Shown here piece by piece: positions 10,089 to 21,462 of a DNA stretch of 64,000 nucleotides. Source of the stretch: Toxorhynchites rutilus septentrionalis. Its lineage: Eukaryota > Arthropoda > Insecta > Diptera > Culicidae. The stretch's first letter is position 1; each line of letters begins with the position of its first letter. The stretch is from NCBI RefSeq assembly GCF_029784135.1, contig NC_073746.1, positions 252,592,494 through 252,656,493 on the forward strand, read 5' to 3'. The notes beneath the pieces were generated by a model. That model ran no database searches. It was not told the origin of the DNA and saw only the letters and a program-made list of their open reading frames with translations. Both the position numbers and the translations under genes were made by a program.

Positions 10089-12708
10089 ATGCTTCGGTGC
10101 TCTGGTCTTCCCTTCCTACCGGGCAATACTTTTCCTGATGTAAAATATATTGAAAACACATTGCAAATATCTCAATATCAATATCTCAATATCTCATCTC
10201 AAGTTTGATTTGTGTTTTTCAGATCGGCCAAACTAGATTCCACAAGTCGCATCATTTCGATCGATGGAATCGCATTTGCATGTTATCCGAACAGAAACGT
10301 CCCGGAGTAGGTGGTAAACATTATTCTGCAACTGATGGCCCGGAGTACTGTTTGCCTTCGCTATATCCACCCCAAAAGGGCCCACTGCTTCCGTCGTGGC
10401 TAACCAACGACCGGAAAGTCTTGTGTTTCCATGGATACATTCAGGAAACGCTAACTGAAGTGGATCGCATTCCGTATCAAATACGGAAAGTTAAAATCCT
10501 ATACTATCTTGAGGATGGCACGATGCAGGTAAGCGAACCACGAACGCTAAATTCCGGCATCCCACAGGGTTGCCTGGTAACGCGCCAACGCATACCCCGA
10601 CCGCAGCCATACGATGGCGAGTTTACATCGCTGCTCGATTTGAATATTAACCACACGGTGCAACTGTTCGATCGGGTATACACCATCACCGGATGCGATG
10701 AGTACACTAGAAATTTTCTGAACAGACTCGGCGTTTCAGTTCCCGAATCAGTGGAGGCCCCAATGTTAGTATATGATATTGTACTACTCTTCTTTAACTT
10801 TATATAAACTGAACTTTCCAGTGACCCCAGCACGGAACTGCGCAAAAAACAAGATGCCGCGAAATTGGCCAAGAAACCGGCATACAAAATCGACACCTTG
10901 GGCAAGTTTATTGAATACGACCGAAAGGTGCTACGTTTCCAGGGATTTTGGGATGACCGGTCGAGTCTCTTCGGCGATTTACACGAGCTGGAAGTGCTCT
11001 ATCACTTGAGCGACGATTCCATTGAGATTAAGGAAAATCTCCCGATAAATTCGGGGCGAGACTCGAACGGGATGTTTCTAAGGAGAGGTCGCCTGCCGAA
11101 ACGATTCGAACGAATTCCGACGATGGGCGAAAGTGCACCCATCACGGTGCTGAACGTACTTGGTGGTGGGCTGAAGGGAGGACGCTATTTGAACGATTGC
11201 GTTGGAATCGGTAGAATCGACGACAACTACTACAAGGACTCAGATTTGGCCATAGGAAAAAGTATTAACGTTTATGGTCGAACAATAGCTCTCACAAGTT
11301 GTGATCAGTTTACACAGGATTACTACAGGAACAAGGTATGTGAAAAGTTTCCAAACAAGTAATTAAATAATGTAAACATTAAACGTTGGGATTTCAGTTT
11401 GGTATCGAAGATTTTACACCGATTCTTGGGTATAGCGTGAGGCGGAATGAATTCCAACAGCGTGTTCGTAGAGAACGGGAGCTTCCACCTTACAATGGCT
11501 GGGGTTCCCACGAGGATTCCGAAGGAAATTGCATGACCGTTGAACCTAAACCACCAAAAATAGATTTTCGTAAATTTGTGCTATACGATCGGTGTAATCT
11601 TCGCTTCGGGGCTCGCATGATTTCCGACATCAAAGAAAATAACGATCGATTTTTCGTTATCACATACTATCTCAATGACGACACTGTATCAGTTTATGAA
11701 TTGATGATACGAAATTCAGGTTTTCAGGTAAACAATATTCTTCAATAATAATAGAACAGAATTTACATTCATCGATTAAAATTTCCAGGGGGGTGAATTT
11801 ATTAAGCGTTCTAGGATTCTACTACCGAACCAAGACATTTTCATCTCTTCCCGACCGAGATATTACCAAGCCAAAGATTTTTACCTTGGCCAAACGGTCA
11901 TCTTACAAGACCACAAGTTCAGCATAACGAATGCTGACATCTACGCACTCTCGTTCATGGAGGCACACTGTGAAGAGTTCCACCTGTCCAACGTGTCGAA
12001 GATTTTGCAGAAAATACGGAATGCGTTGCAGCCCATCTATAAGGATTACATCGCAAAACATTTGGCCAAAGTGGATCATAAAAAAATAGACGGTAAAACG
12101 GTAGCCACTGTGAACTACGAAGCTCTGCGAGAGATGCTTACGGAGCTGATCGGTGATCAGATTATCGAGCAAGAAATCGTTACATTGTGTCGTCAATTTT
12201 CCGCTGAGTTCAAGCAAGATGTGAAATGCGACAAGGAGTTGGTAAGATCTGCTGTTCATGGCGAATTGACGCGAGAACTCTGGAACGATCTGGAGCGGAC
12301 GAAGGAGCACATGTATCATTTGAATCCGACCTCCAATGGATGGATGAGTGCAAAACATATTTGTGGCACGTTGAAAGCATGTAGAATTCCCCTAGACAAC
12401 GCACTGATTGATGCAATGCTCAAAGTGTAAGTTATATTCGAATATATGTTGGAATTTGAATTCATTTTATAAATGCGTGTCTCGCCCATAACAGCTTGAA
12501 CAAGAACGAGCGGGGCGATTTCGAGGTGAAGGATTTCCTTAACATGCTGAATCCCATCGAAGTTCCCTGTAAACCACTGCAACCATTGAATATCAAACAC
12601 GACGTTTGCTACTTTACTCCTTACCAGGTCAGCGGAAATCTGGTCGATTGGGAACAACTGCTAGCCAGTATCGATCTGGAGAATAATTTGACGGCACAAA
12701 CATCATAA
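10089..12708 (+). CDS. EFHC2: EFHC2-like DM10 protein, six exons
   Basis: Exons 10089-10139, 10223-10764, 10822-11335, 11398-11727, 11789-12426 and 12495-12708 all have GT-AG introns of 57-82 bp. They sum to 2289 nt, or 762 residues, against about 750 in vertebrate EFHC2. The start motif LPFLPGNTFPDIGQTRFHKS is characteristic of the family, which fixes the tiny first exon. Three DM10 domains lie at about 82-188 (DRKVLCFHGYI...GCDEYTRNFL), 231-369 (DRKVLRFQGFWDD...DQFTQDYYRNK) and 431-535. Between the last two is the signature ELPPYNGWGSHEDSEGNC. The C-terminal third carries degenerate EF-hand-like helices. Family members are microtubule inner proteins of motile cilia and flagella, so expression in sperm and sensory neurons is expected. 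The motif set favours EFHC2 over EFHC1. All phases agree and no lesions were seen. Confidence 0.93.
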
Positions 12709-12769
12709 ACATTGCTCAAAAAATATTTTTAATGATTCTCAGGTGTGTAAAGACTTTCGATATATTTCT

Positions 12770-12775
12770 AATAAA
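12770..12775 (+). terminator. Poly(A) signal AATAAA of the EFHC2-like gene
   Basis: Canonical AATAAA 62 bp after the stop codon, in a T/A-rich 3' flank. Confidence 0.7.
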
Positions 12776-12779
12776 ATGT

Positions 12780-13430
12780 ATTTAGTAGCTCCTTATCTTG
12801 CCTGTTACGGTTTATACGTTCGTCGCCAAGTTATCTTTGAGTGATCGTTAAACCTCTGCGGAGGGCAAATCTCCTAATCCTATATTTTTCTTGGAAAAGT
12901 AGACATTTTTTATGTTTTTTTTTTGGAAAAAAATTAAACACAGAAACAAGTATGATATGCGACTATACGATTGTGGGAAAAAGAACAAAAAACAACATAT
13001 ACCGTGAGTCTCGTTTATTCCTACCAGAGCCAAATTTCGTTCACTTTGCATAAATACACTGATTTATATAGCTAATTTTTTGGTAAAATAGTTGAAAAGT
13101 TGAAATGATTTTTTTCGAAAATTCATAATTTTTGAATCACTGAACCGATTTAGATGATCGACATATCAAATCAAGCCAGTCAGCCAGCCTAGCATTTTGT
13201 TGAAAAATGCTGGACTTGCAAAAACAATGGATTTTATGATATTATATGAACAATAGTACATGGTCCACTCTGACTGCATATTATGAGAGGTTTTCGTTGA
13301 TCATTCAAAACAATGTCGATCTGTTATTCCTGCTGTACTCGTGATTTTCCAAATCTGATGACTTAACACCGACCATATTATAACGGGTTGCGAGTAAAAG
13401 AAACCGAAATCCTTACTTTGACAGTTGCAT
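12780..13430. other. Intergenic stretch with a fragment of a dispersed repeat
   Basis: No gene seen. The segment 13080-13170 (AAATTCATAATTTTTGAAT, GAACCGATTTAGATGATCGA, CATATCAAAT) recurs near 14750-14815, 15170-15200, 15710-15760 and 44700-44760, so it belongs to a local repeat family. Confidence 0.4.
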
Positions 13431-13431
13431 C

Positions 13432-14190
13432 ATGACGAATTGGCAGCGTATTCATGATTTGTCCCACGCACAAATGTAGCAAAAAGACATTTCAATCGCC
13501 GTTGATGTTTCCCGGTGGACCATGAAAAAGGTCTTAGATCGAGGAAAGAAAAGACAACTATCCGCGAAGGCGGCCACAGGTCGTCCGAGGGCAGCTCGGA
13601 TTCCGGGGGTTATCGGTGCCATCGAAAGGAACATTCGAACGAATCCAGTGCGTTCAATTAGAAAAATGGCCAAGGAACACGGGACCAGCGAATTTACGGC
13701 GCGGAAGATCGTATAGGAAGATTGCGGGGCGAAGTCGAGGTTAAGGACATTATTAACAATCCGGAATCCGGCATCCGGAAGCTACGAGTTGAGTAATGTA
13801 TGAAAATCTTCAACTTCCTCAGGCGAAAGAATCCGGTAATCCTATTCACCGACGAGAGCATGTTTACCGTCGATCCCGTATCAAATTCCAGAACCGATCG
13901 CTATATTAGTCCTCTTCCGATAAAAGATGCACCCGACGAGCATAAAAATGTGTATCTGACCAAGCATCCTGTTAGTGTCATGGTGTTTGAATTGGTGGCT
14001 TCCGATGGCAAAAAACCCGGTGTTCATTCCAGAAGGCGACAAAGTGAACACGGAGGTCTACATCGGCATTTTAAGTGAGTATGTTCTTCCATGAATCAAA
14101 AAGCAATACGGGCCGAAGCCAAATGTTGTATTTCAACAAGGGTTCCGTGCCACACCTCGAACCGCAATCAGAAGTGGATTACTCAGTATT
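13432..14190 (+). pseudogene. mariner-like transposase relic
   Basis: Plus-strand fragments in order: MTNWQRIHDLSHA at 13432, VDVSRWTMKKVLDRG, ATGRPRAARIPG, RSIRKMAKEHGTSEFTARKI, then after frameshifts ILFTDESMFTVDPVSNSRTD (first catalytic block) and NVVFQQG (second block). This follows the order of a Tc1/mariner transposase: helix-turn-helix, DE.F.VD, and a Q..-type block. Several stops and frameshifts are present. Terminal repeats were not found. Confidence 0.65.
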
Positions 14191-14284
14191 AATTTATTTG
14201 TCCTCGTCTTCGATTTAAAATCGCAAAGTTTCAGTCTAAGTTTCAACTATGTCTCTAATTCTAGCCTTAAAAGTATATTTAGAC

Positions 14285-16300
14285 ATACCGTCGATGGAGG
14301 TGAAAATGGGTCAAAAATGGAGAAAGTTACTATTAGTAATATCTTGACAAATATTGCGAATATTTTTGAAAGCTGTGAGCCTTTTAATAGGAGACATATT
14401 TCAGACATATTTTCTCATGCCCAGCATTATACAGAACTACTAAAATTGTAAATATTAGATAGAATTATTCTTTAAAGTCTTGCCAGATGAGTCATTACTG
14501 ATTTTGAACATCAATTTTTTTCCATTCGAATTTCAATATTTTCGAAAAATTTCTTATTTACACTGAATGGGGGTGAGAATGGGTCAAGCACAAAATTGAA
14601 TTCCATGTCAAACGGATATAGTGATTGTCAGATTTTCATGAAAATTGGTAGTTTTATTCCTCATCGTAAAATATTAGACCCTTCTTTTTCATCAGGGTGG
14701 CCATTTCTATTTTATGGTGGTCCAAAAAATCAACTTTTATCCCTTTTTTCCAAAAATGACCTTTTTCAATAATTCATAACTTTTGAACTATTTAGATGAT
14801 CGATATATCAAATGAAGCCAATGAGCTAGTTTTTTTTTTGAAAAAGATTACACTTGAAAAAAAAAACAGATTTCGTTTTCGTAATTAATGATTGTAATTG
14901 TTTTTCATAGCTTAAATGGTTTCGGAACCATTTTGGTTTCACCATATTTTCTATATTTTTTCATGGAAGCTGAGGTTTTTTACATTACATATCCGAATAT
15001 CAGAGAGGGGCTTTTTTCGTTTTCGAGTGATTATGACTATTATGAAGTTAACATGTTTTCAGTTTTCGTTCAATATTCCTATGCGACTGGACAACATCTA
15101 TGCGACTGGACAACATCTATGCGACTAGAATCCAATTTTTATGCATATGTGGTATTTCATGTGGCTTCAAATTGATATGTCGATCAGTAGTTTAAAAGTT
15201 ATGAATTAAAAAAAAGTAATTTTTGGAAAAAAGGGAAAAATGATTTTTCGGACTATCGGTTAATTTTGAAAAATCATTACTCAATAACTCAAAATAACGC
15301 ATCTCTGAATTTTGGATATGTTATCTACAAAAATCTTAGCTTTCAAGAAAAAATATAAAAAAATATAGCGCCCTTGGTCTCGAGACAATCCCCTTTATTC
15401 CGCGCGGCGCGTGAGGTGAGATGGCTCAAGTCACTGCATTCCCGTAGGCGAATGACGTGACAATAGTTTGTCACTGGGTGAGATTTGAAGTCGTGTCCTC
15501 ATATGTTATCGATTGGGATATGAAAAATAAGTTGAAAACTAATATAGCTTCCACAATGAAGTGAGGAACTTTGCTATCTCACGTCACTCGCCGCGTGGAA
15601 TAAGGGGGAATGTAAACTATAAAAAAATCAATCAATAGTTACAAGACCAAAATCCAAAATTTCTACATGTATAACATTTTTAGAAAAGAGACTAGCTAAT
15701 TGGCTTTAATTTGATATGTCGATCATCAGAATCGGTGCAATAGTTCAAAAGTTAAAATATTTATAACGAGAATAGTTATGAGCTGATAAAGTGAGAGGGT
15801 TAAAAAAAAAATTGTGCCATGACGTACACGATTCCAGCCCATCAGATTATCTTAAACAAAAAAATCGAACAGATTCTGAATCAGTAAAGATGCCGCTATC
15901 GCATGAACCTCGGACAAGTCAAAAACATCTTTTTTGACAAAATGGCGGCCGTTTGTAAAACAAAATGCGGTTTAAAACGTTTTTTCTTACGTTTCCCGAT
16001 TTTCAAAAAATAGTAAAGTTTAAAAAAAATAATTTTTAGAGGCCATGCGATAGAGAGATGCCAGTAGATGGTATCCATATAAATACGACATGAATCGGTT
16101 CAGTAGAACTTGAGATATCGTGTACGCCAGTTTGAAAAAACTAGTTTCGAGTATTCAACAATTCCTTGAACACTTACGAGTGTTCATCATTATAGAACAT
16201 TTCTACGTAATCAGAATTGTGTTTTACTCTAATTTACGATAGTTGTTCAACAAAAAGTTCGAGAACTATCTTTTCTGACCCATTTTCATCCCCATCGAAG
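14285..16300. repeat. Foldback-type repeat block with inverted ends
   Basis: GGAGGTGAAAATGGGTCAAA at 14296 is inverted as TGACCCATTTTCATCCCCAT at 16276. The interior is a mosaic of modules found elsewhere in the window. 15250-15770 matches 44460-44770 (CTTTCAAGAAAAAA, AAATATAGCG, TTTGATATGTC). 15780-16145 matches the complement of 38600-38960 (GCTATCGCATGAACCTCGGA, ACGATTCCAGCCC). At 15089-15122 a 19 bp unit is duplicated in tandem. No protein coding recognised. Confidence 0.55.
15390..15608. mobile_element. MITE of the CCCCTTTATTCC family, copy 1
   Basis: Ends CCCCTTTATTCCGCGCGGCG and (inverted) CCCCCTTATTCCACGCGGCG, about 33 bp with few mismatches; 219 bp long. AAT flanks both sides. The host repeat without the insert is seen at 44595-44610, supporting a 3 bp AAT duplication. 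Other copies lie at 20672 and 58719. Confidence 0.8.
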
Positions 16301-16368
16301 ATTACAAAATCGTGAACATAACAAATTGAGTTGAATGCTCTCAGACATGAGTTGTATGGACCATTTTG

Positions 16369-18386
16369 TCAGTAACCAGTTCTGTGGAATAGCAAATTGA
16401 TGCCGGGAAAGCTTCGTAGAGTTCGCGTAGGGACATTAAAGTTTATCTGTTGAATCAATTCAGAACAGTCAATAGTTCCTTCAAAAATGTCAAATACAAA
16501 GGTTTGCTGGAGTTTGAGTCGACGAGCTGACATGATTTCCAAGCCTATGAGCATGCAGCGTGAAGTGTCCTCAGTCAAGTTTACGGGGTCTCTCCATGGA
16601 AGCTGTCGTAAGACATATCGAATGAATTGTTTCTGTACCCGCTTTAGCTTGACAGCTTGTACTGTCTGGTATGATGCCCATATTGGAGCTGCATGCTCAA
16701 GGATGCTGCGAACCAGTGTGCAGTACAGTGTTTCGAGGGTGTACACATCCGTGAATTGAAACTGTTGTCTCCGAATGAATCCAAGCACCACAAATGCTTT
16801 AACTGTGGTGGCTGAGATATGATCTTGAAATCGCAGTTTCGAGTCCATTGTAATGCCCAGATCACGAATAGATTTGACCCGCTCCAACGCATTGTTGCCG
16901 ATGCTGTATGAATGGTTGATTGTATCGAGCCGCCGTGAGAAAGAGACCACTTTGCATTTTGAGATATTCATCGCCATACCATTTTCACGGCACCACAGCA
17001 TAAGTTCGTCGATGTCGTTTTGCAGAGCCAGGCAGTCAAGAACAGATGAAATCACTCGATATAATTTGAGGTCGTCAGCAAACATTTTCTTCGGCGACTT
17101 CAGTCGAAAGCATAGATCATTCACAAAAAGAATGAAAATGAATAGACCAAGCACGCTTCCTTGTGGCACATTAGACGTAGTGACAAAATTTCCGGAGCAA
17201 ACTGAGTTGACACACACTGCAGCTTCACGGTTGGTGAGGTATGAATGTAGTTATTGTGTTCTGGAAATTCCATGTGCTTCAGTTTTTCAATTAGGCAGTC
17301 ATGAGTAATATCGAATGCCTTAGAAAAGTCGACGTAAATGGAATCAACCTGATATCTGTTCTCGACTTCATCGAAAAGAACGCAGGTGTAAGACATTAGA
17401 TTTGTTGTCGTTGACCTATGCTGTACAAACCCGTGTTGTTGCTCTGATGTAAGCGAATGTGCTGCTCTATGCAGTATAGCCTGAACCATGGTTTCAAAAA
17501 CTTTTCCAAGTAAACATAATATCGATATACCACGGTAATTTTCGATGTTGCCCGATTTGTGGATCAAAACATTTCGAGCTGCTTTCCACATCTTCGGGAA
17601 TGTCTTATCAACAAGCGACCGTTCAAAAAGACAAATGACAGGCAAAGCCAATGAGGAGGCACAATACTTGAGAAAAAGCGGTGGTAGCCCATTGACTCCA
17701 GCGCCCTTGGACACATCAATATTTTCGAGCGCTTTTTGAACTTAGAGTGAAAAGATTGCTTTTTGAACCTAGAGTGAAAATGAAAATACAGGAATATTGA
17801 TGTCGTACGTTGGGATATACTGAAAGCATCCTGGATACAACTCGGGTGCCACTGTGCTGAATACGCTTTGGAAGAAGTTGACGAATAAATGGGCCGCTTC
17901 GCTAGACGAACTAGAAATTGTTCCGTTGAATTCCATATTGGGTGGAATCATTGTATTCCCTCTCATTGACCTCATATATTTCTAGAAAGACGCCGGATTT
18001 TGTTGTAATCTATACATGTATGTCCTGTAGCCTCCAGTGAGAAGGTCCGTGTATGAAATTTCAATGCTACGAATAGTGATACAGTCAGCCGTGGTTCTCG
18101 TTTTGAAGTAGCGTTTCCTTGCTTTCCGAAGCACATTCCTCATATGGCGGAGATCAACAGTCCACCAAGGCTTCCAAAACGATGATGTGGTTGGTAGTGG
18201 TTGAGAAGGTTCAATGGTTTCCATGTCGCCCGGTGCATTGCCGAAGGCTATATCATGTAGTCGCTGATTAGCTACCGGCGCGTCTTGAAGGCCAAGGGAG
18301 GGTTCTAAATGCCACCCGAGTACAGGAATTGTGGCAAGTGGGAACGATCGATCATCGATAATATAGTTTGAGGCTTTCATAAACAC
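16369..18386 (-). pseudogene. Non-LTR retrotransposon reverse transcriptase (Jockey/CR1-like)
   Basis: The minus strand from about 18386 encodes the pre-RT region (WWTVDLRHMRNVLRKARKRY...GGYRTYMYRLQQNPASF). Next come RT blocks NVLIHKSGNIENYRGISILC, SEQQHGFVQHRSTTTN, YVDFSKAFDITHD, VPQGSVLGLFIFILFVNDL, the catalytic FADDLKLY and the C-terminal LHRT-like end LLFHRTGY. The last 282 codons (17217-16369) are open. Frameshifts near 17220 and 17720-17980 break the rest. No nuclease domain remains and the copy appears truncated at both ends. The clade call is from overall motif style only. Confidence 0.8.
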
Positions 18387-19867
18387 CCCCCTTTTGAATA
18401 CGGAGAAATTCGTTGAGGAAGATAAGAAAGTACAGAATGCTCATAATAGTGACAATAAATTAAATTGTTCAAGCATGCAAGGTTTCCGTCTCAGTTAAAT
18501 TGCTTTCATTTTACATAGTGAATATGCAGCTCCAAATCCACTTGTCAGAAATGCTTCAAAAGAAGAATTCCGATGTAAAAAATACCGTCTTGACTCAAAT
18601 TTCAAACATTTAATTCTTTTTAAATTCTGAACATACGAACATAAAATGGTGGTGTCCAAGACACGACCGCAATGGGAATATTTCGAGCTTCCTTTTGCAA
18701 ACGGATCAAACTATGCTATAGGATTAGCGGATGAAATTGCCAACATCCAGCTTTGGCTGACACAGTTTGCATTCGCTGCTTGGATCGATTCTGCAGAATG
18801 CCCCCTCGCCGTCCAAGCCTAAGCAATCCTTAGCTGTGAGTGTGCATGCAGATCTTGCTCTTTTGTTGGCATTTCCGCTTGCGCCACCGATTTGCGTTGC
18901 CCTTTCGGAGTAACTTCAAAAGCAACTGAATGAGCAAGGCACTGACTCAATGAGAAAATCACACACATATCGGGATATTGAAAATGAACAGTCACAACAT
19001 TCCTGACAATTCAATGGCAATGAATAAATGTGAATGAATTCTCATGACTCGAGCTTTGAGGAAAGCTCAGAGAGCACAGAATGAATATGAATGAACACAG
19101 TTGTAAATTTGTTTGCCGTCGAATGAATGACAGTAGCATCGACAAGCAAAATAAACGCGTTACACTGATAAAAATATATTTTCAATGTTGCTTAACAAGC
19201 TCAATATTTCCAAGCTCTGGTTGTAACATATGAAATTTTCGGGTTTCCAGTTCTTCGAGTGGTCAACAGTTCGCATTTACATAATCACAATCTTACCTTA
19301 GTGAATCCTGATTCTCACCTCTCCTCACTAACAACTATCCCTTCCATGATAAACGCAAGGGACTATTACGCAAGGTGTTATTGACTATTTTGAGCTCGAA
19401 TCATCGATACTTTCACAATGAGAATGGTTTGCTACTCTCATGCGTCATTATGTGTGTTCTTTGTGCAACTTTGCTGATTCAGGTCAATCACGGAGAGCAA
19501 CTACGAAATGTATAGTCTACCCAAGCTCAAGACTCACGACCAAGCTGCAAAAAATATTTTTTGACGAAAGCCATTATTGTCATTCTGATTATTGACCATA
19601 AGGAAAATCCAGTTTTCAAGAACTATTTTTTCCCAATTTCCGGGAAAAGACGAAAAATCGACCATTGGCCTGCATGTTGTTCTGTAGGAGATTAAATAGA
19701 ATTGTTTTTTTTCCTACATCAGAATATGTGATCTTTTATCAAAGTAATAATCTAGAAAAGTTCGCATATTGTATTTCATTAGAATCCTGTTATTTGTTAG
19801 GTTATGTTATTGAAAAACCTTCCGCACATGGTTAATTTAATCCGAATTTTTTGCCCAATAAAGTTAG
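18387..19867. other. Unassigned stretch
   Basis: No convincing coding region, RNA or terminal repeat. 18655-18905 is noticeably richer in G+C than its surroundings (GCCCCCTCGCCGTCC, TTTCCGCTTGCGCCACCGAT) but has no open frame of note. Confidence 0.3.
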
Positions 19868-20904
19868 GGTAAATGATCCTGGTTTGTCCGATTTGGGGAT
19901 ACTACCATAGGTGTTGAAATTATTCAAATTTTTATGTTTTTAAACGATTTTACTCAAAAAGGAATTATGATCATGGTTTGACCACCTTTGATCATGGTTT
20001 GTCCAAAAATGATCATGGTTTGTCCGGTTTTAGAAATCACAATTTTTTAATGAAAACATTTGAATTCTCAAGTAGATGTTGCATTTATCATTGCTTGAGT
20101 TTACTGTCATCATATTGATCCATTCATAATTTAGGCTTTCTTCAGAATATTGGCTTTTCTTTGGCATTTTAAAAGTGTTACCCTCAATACACTCAACACA
20201 GAGAAACTTTATTTGTGCTATGCGCGAAGGACACAATAAACAAACTGCAGCGCGCCAAGCGGTTGCCATTGAAATCATGTGGACAAAACAACATTATTGA
20301 ATTGGACAACTCATGATCAGAATTGAGTTCATCAAAAATAAAAATACAAATGGTGTGCAAGCATGATGTTTACAATATTTGTAAGTGTTATAATCCAGAA
20401 AAGGTCTGAATACGTGTCAAATAATCATCTGGTGATTGATTAAAAGTTTGCTCGAATGAGGGGCGCATTGACAACAATAGAAGGTGTATTTTATAATCTT
20501 TTAAAACATGCGAATCCGTAAAAATATACTACAAAACTGTAAATCATGAAAAAGACAATTTTATTCATACGTTTTGAAACATTAGAATTCCTGATTTGAC
20601 AAAGGTGTGCTGAATTAGAGCATTCAAAAAAGTGGACAAAACAGATCATATTTTTGACTGGACAAAACAATTCCCTTTATTCCGCGCGGCGCGTGAGGTG
20701 AGATGGCTCAAGTCACTGCATTCCCGTAGGCGAATGACGTGACAATAGTTTGTCACTAGGTGAGATTTGAAGTCGTGTCCTCATATGTTATCGATTGGGA
20801 TATGAAAAATAAGTTGAAAACTAATGTAGCTTCCACAATGAAGCGAGGAACTTTGCTATCTCACGTCACTCGCCGCGTGGAATAAGGGGGAATATCATTA
20901 ACCT
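19868..20904. mobile_element. TA-flanked TIR element GGGTAAATGATC, copy 1
   Basis: Begins GGGTAAATGATCCTGGTTTG after TA. The right end near 20896-20904 is degenerate and was split by the MITE at 20672-20890. Removing that MITE and one AAT gives ACAAAACAATATCATTAACC next to TA, which aligns with the right end of copy 2. The motif GATCATGGTTTG recurs at about 19970, 19990 and 20012. Noncoding. Copy 2 is at 37452-38372 in opposite orientation. Confidence 0.7.
20672..20890. mobile_element. MITE of the CCCCTTTATTCC family, copy 2
   Basis: 219 bp, nearly identical to copy 1 (shared GTGACAATAGTTTGTCACT, GAAGTCGTGTCCTCATATGT, TATCTCACGTCACTCGCCGC). AAT flanks both sides. Inserted in the right terminus of the GGGTAAATGATC element. 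Confidence 0.85.
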
Positions 20905-21462
20905 TATACAAAATTTAATGAAATTGATTATGGTAATGGTAGCTAAAAAATTAAGCTATCATTTGGTAGTTTCCCAGAAACATGAAAAATTATCGAAGTT
21001 GCTGTTCGGTTTTTCGAACACCTGATCATCAATGAGTTAAAGTCAACAGCAAATTTTTAAACATTGCAAAACAAAAACAGCTTGCATAAAAAATGTGAAA
21101 CTTCTCAACCAAAACTATCTTGAAATTTTCGGATCTAAGATATTCAAAAGTATATTTTCATCTGATTTAATATTTCTCACCGGTAGAATTCGACAACAAA
21201 ACAGACTTGTACAAACAGAACTATTCTTCACATCAAAACCTGATTTACTCTACACAATTCCATTGTTATGACGATATATAAAACAACATATAGACTACGG
21301 AATGAAAAGATGTAAAATACACACGTAAAAGTTATTGCTGTTAATTGTCGTTGACAAATGAGTCCAGGATAAAGACTGATGAAATGGCAGTGTATATTTT
21401 TCCCAATCTGTTTCTCAATTGGACGGTTGATTGTCATTAGGAATGTTGCGCTGTTCGTGCAA
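20905..21462. other. 3' flank / probable 3' UTR of the RN-tre-like gene
   Basis: AT-rich, directly downstream (minus strand) of the stop codon at 21463-21465. No canonical AATAAA could be placed with confidence, and nothing else was recognised. Confidence 0.35.

Noticed and set aside
11903..12358. 151-codon minus-strand frame
   Set aside because: Antisense of the EFHC2-like exon 5.
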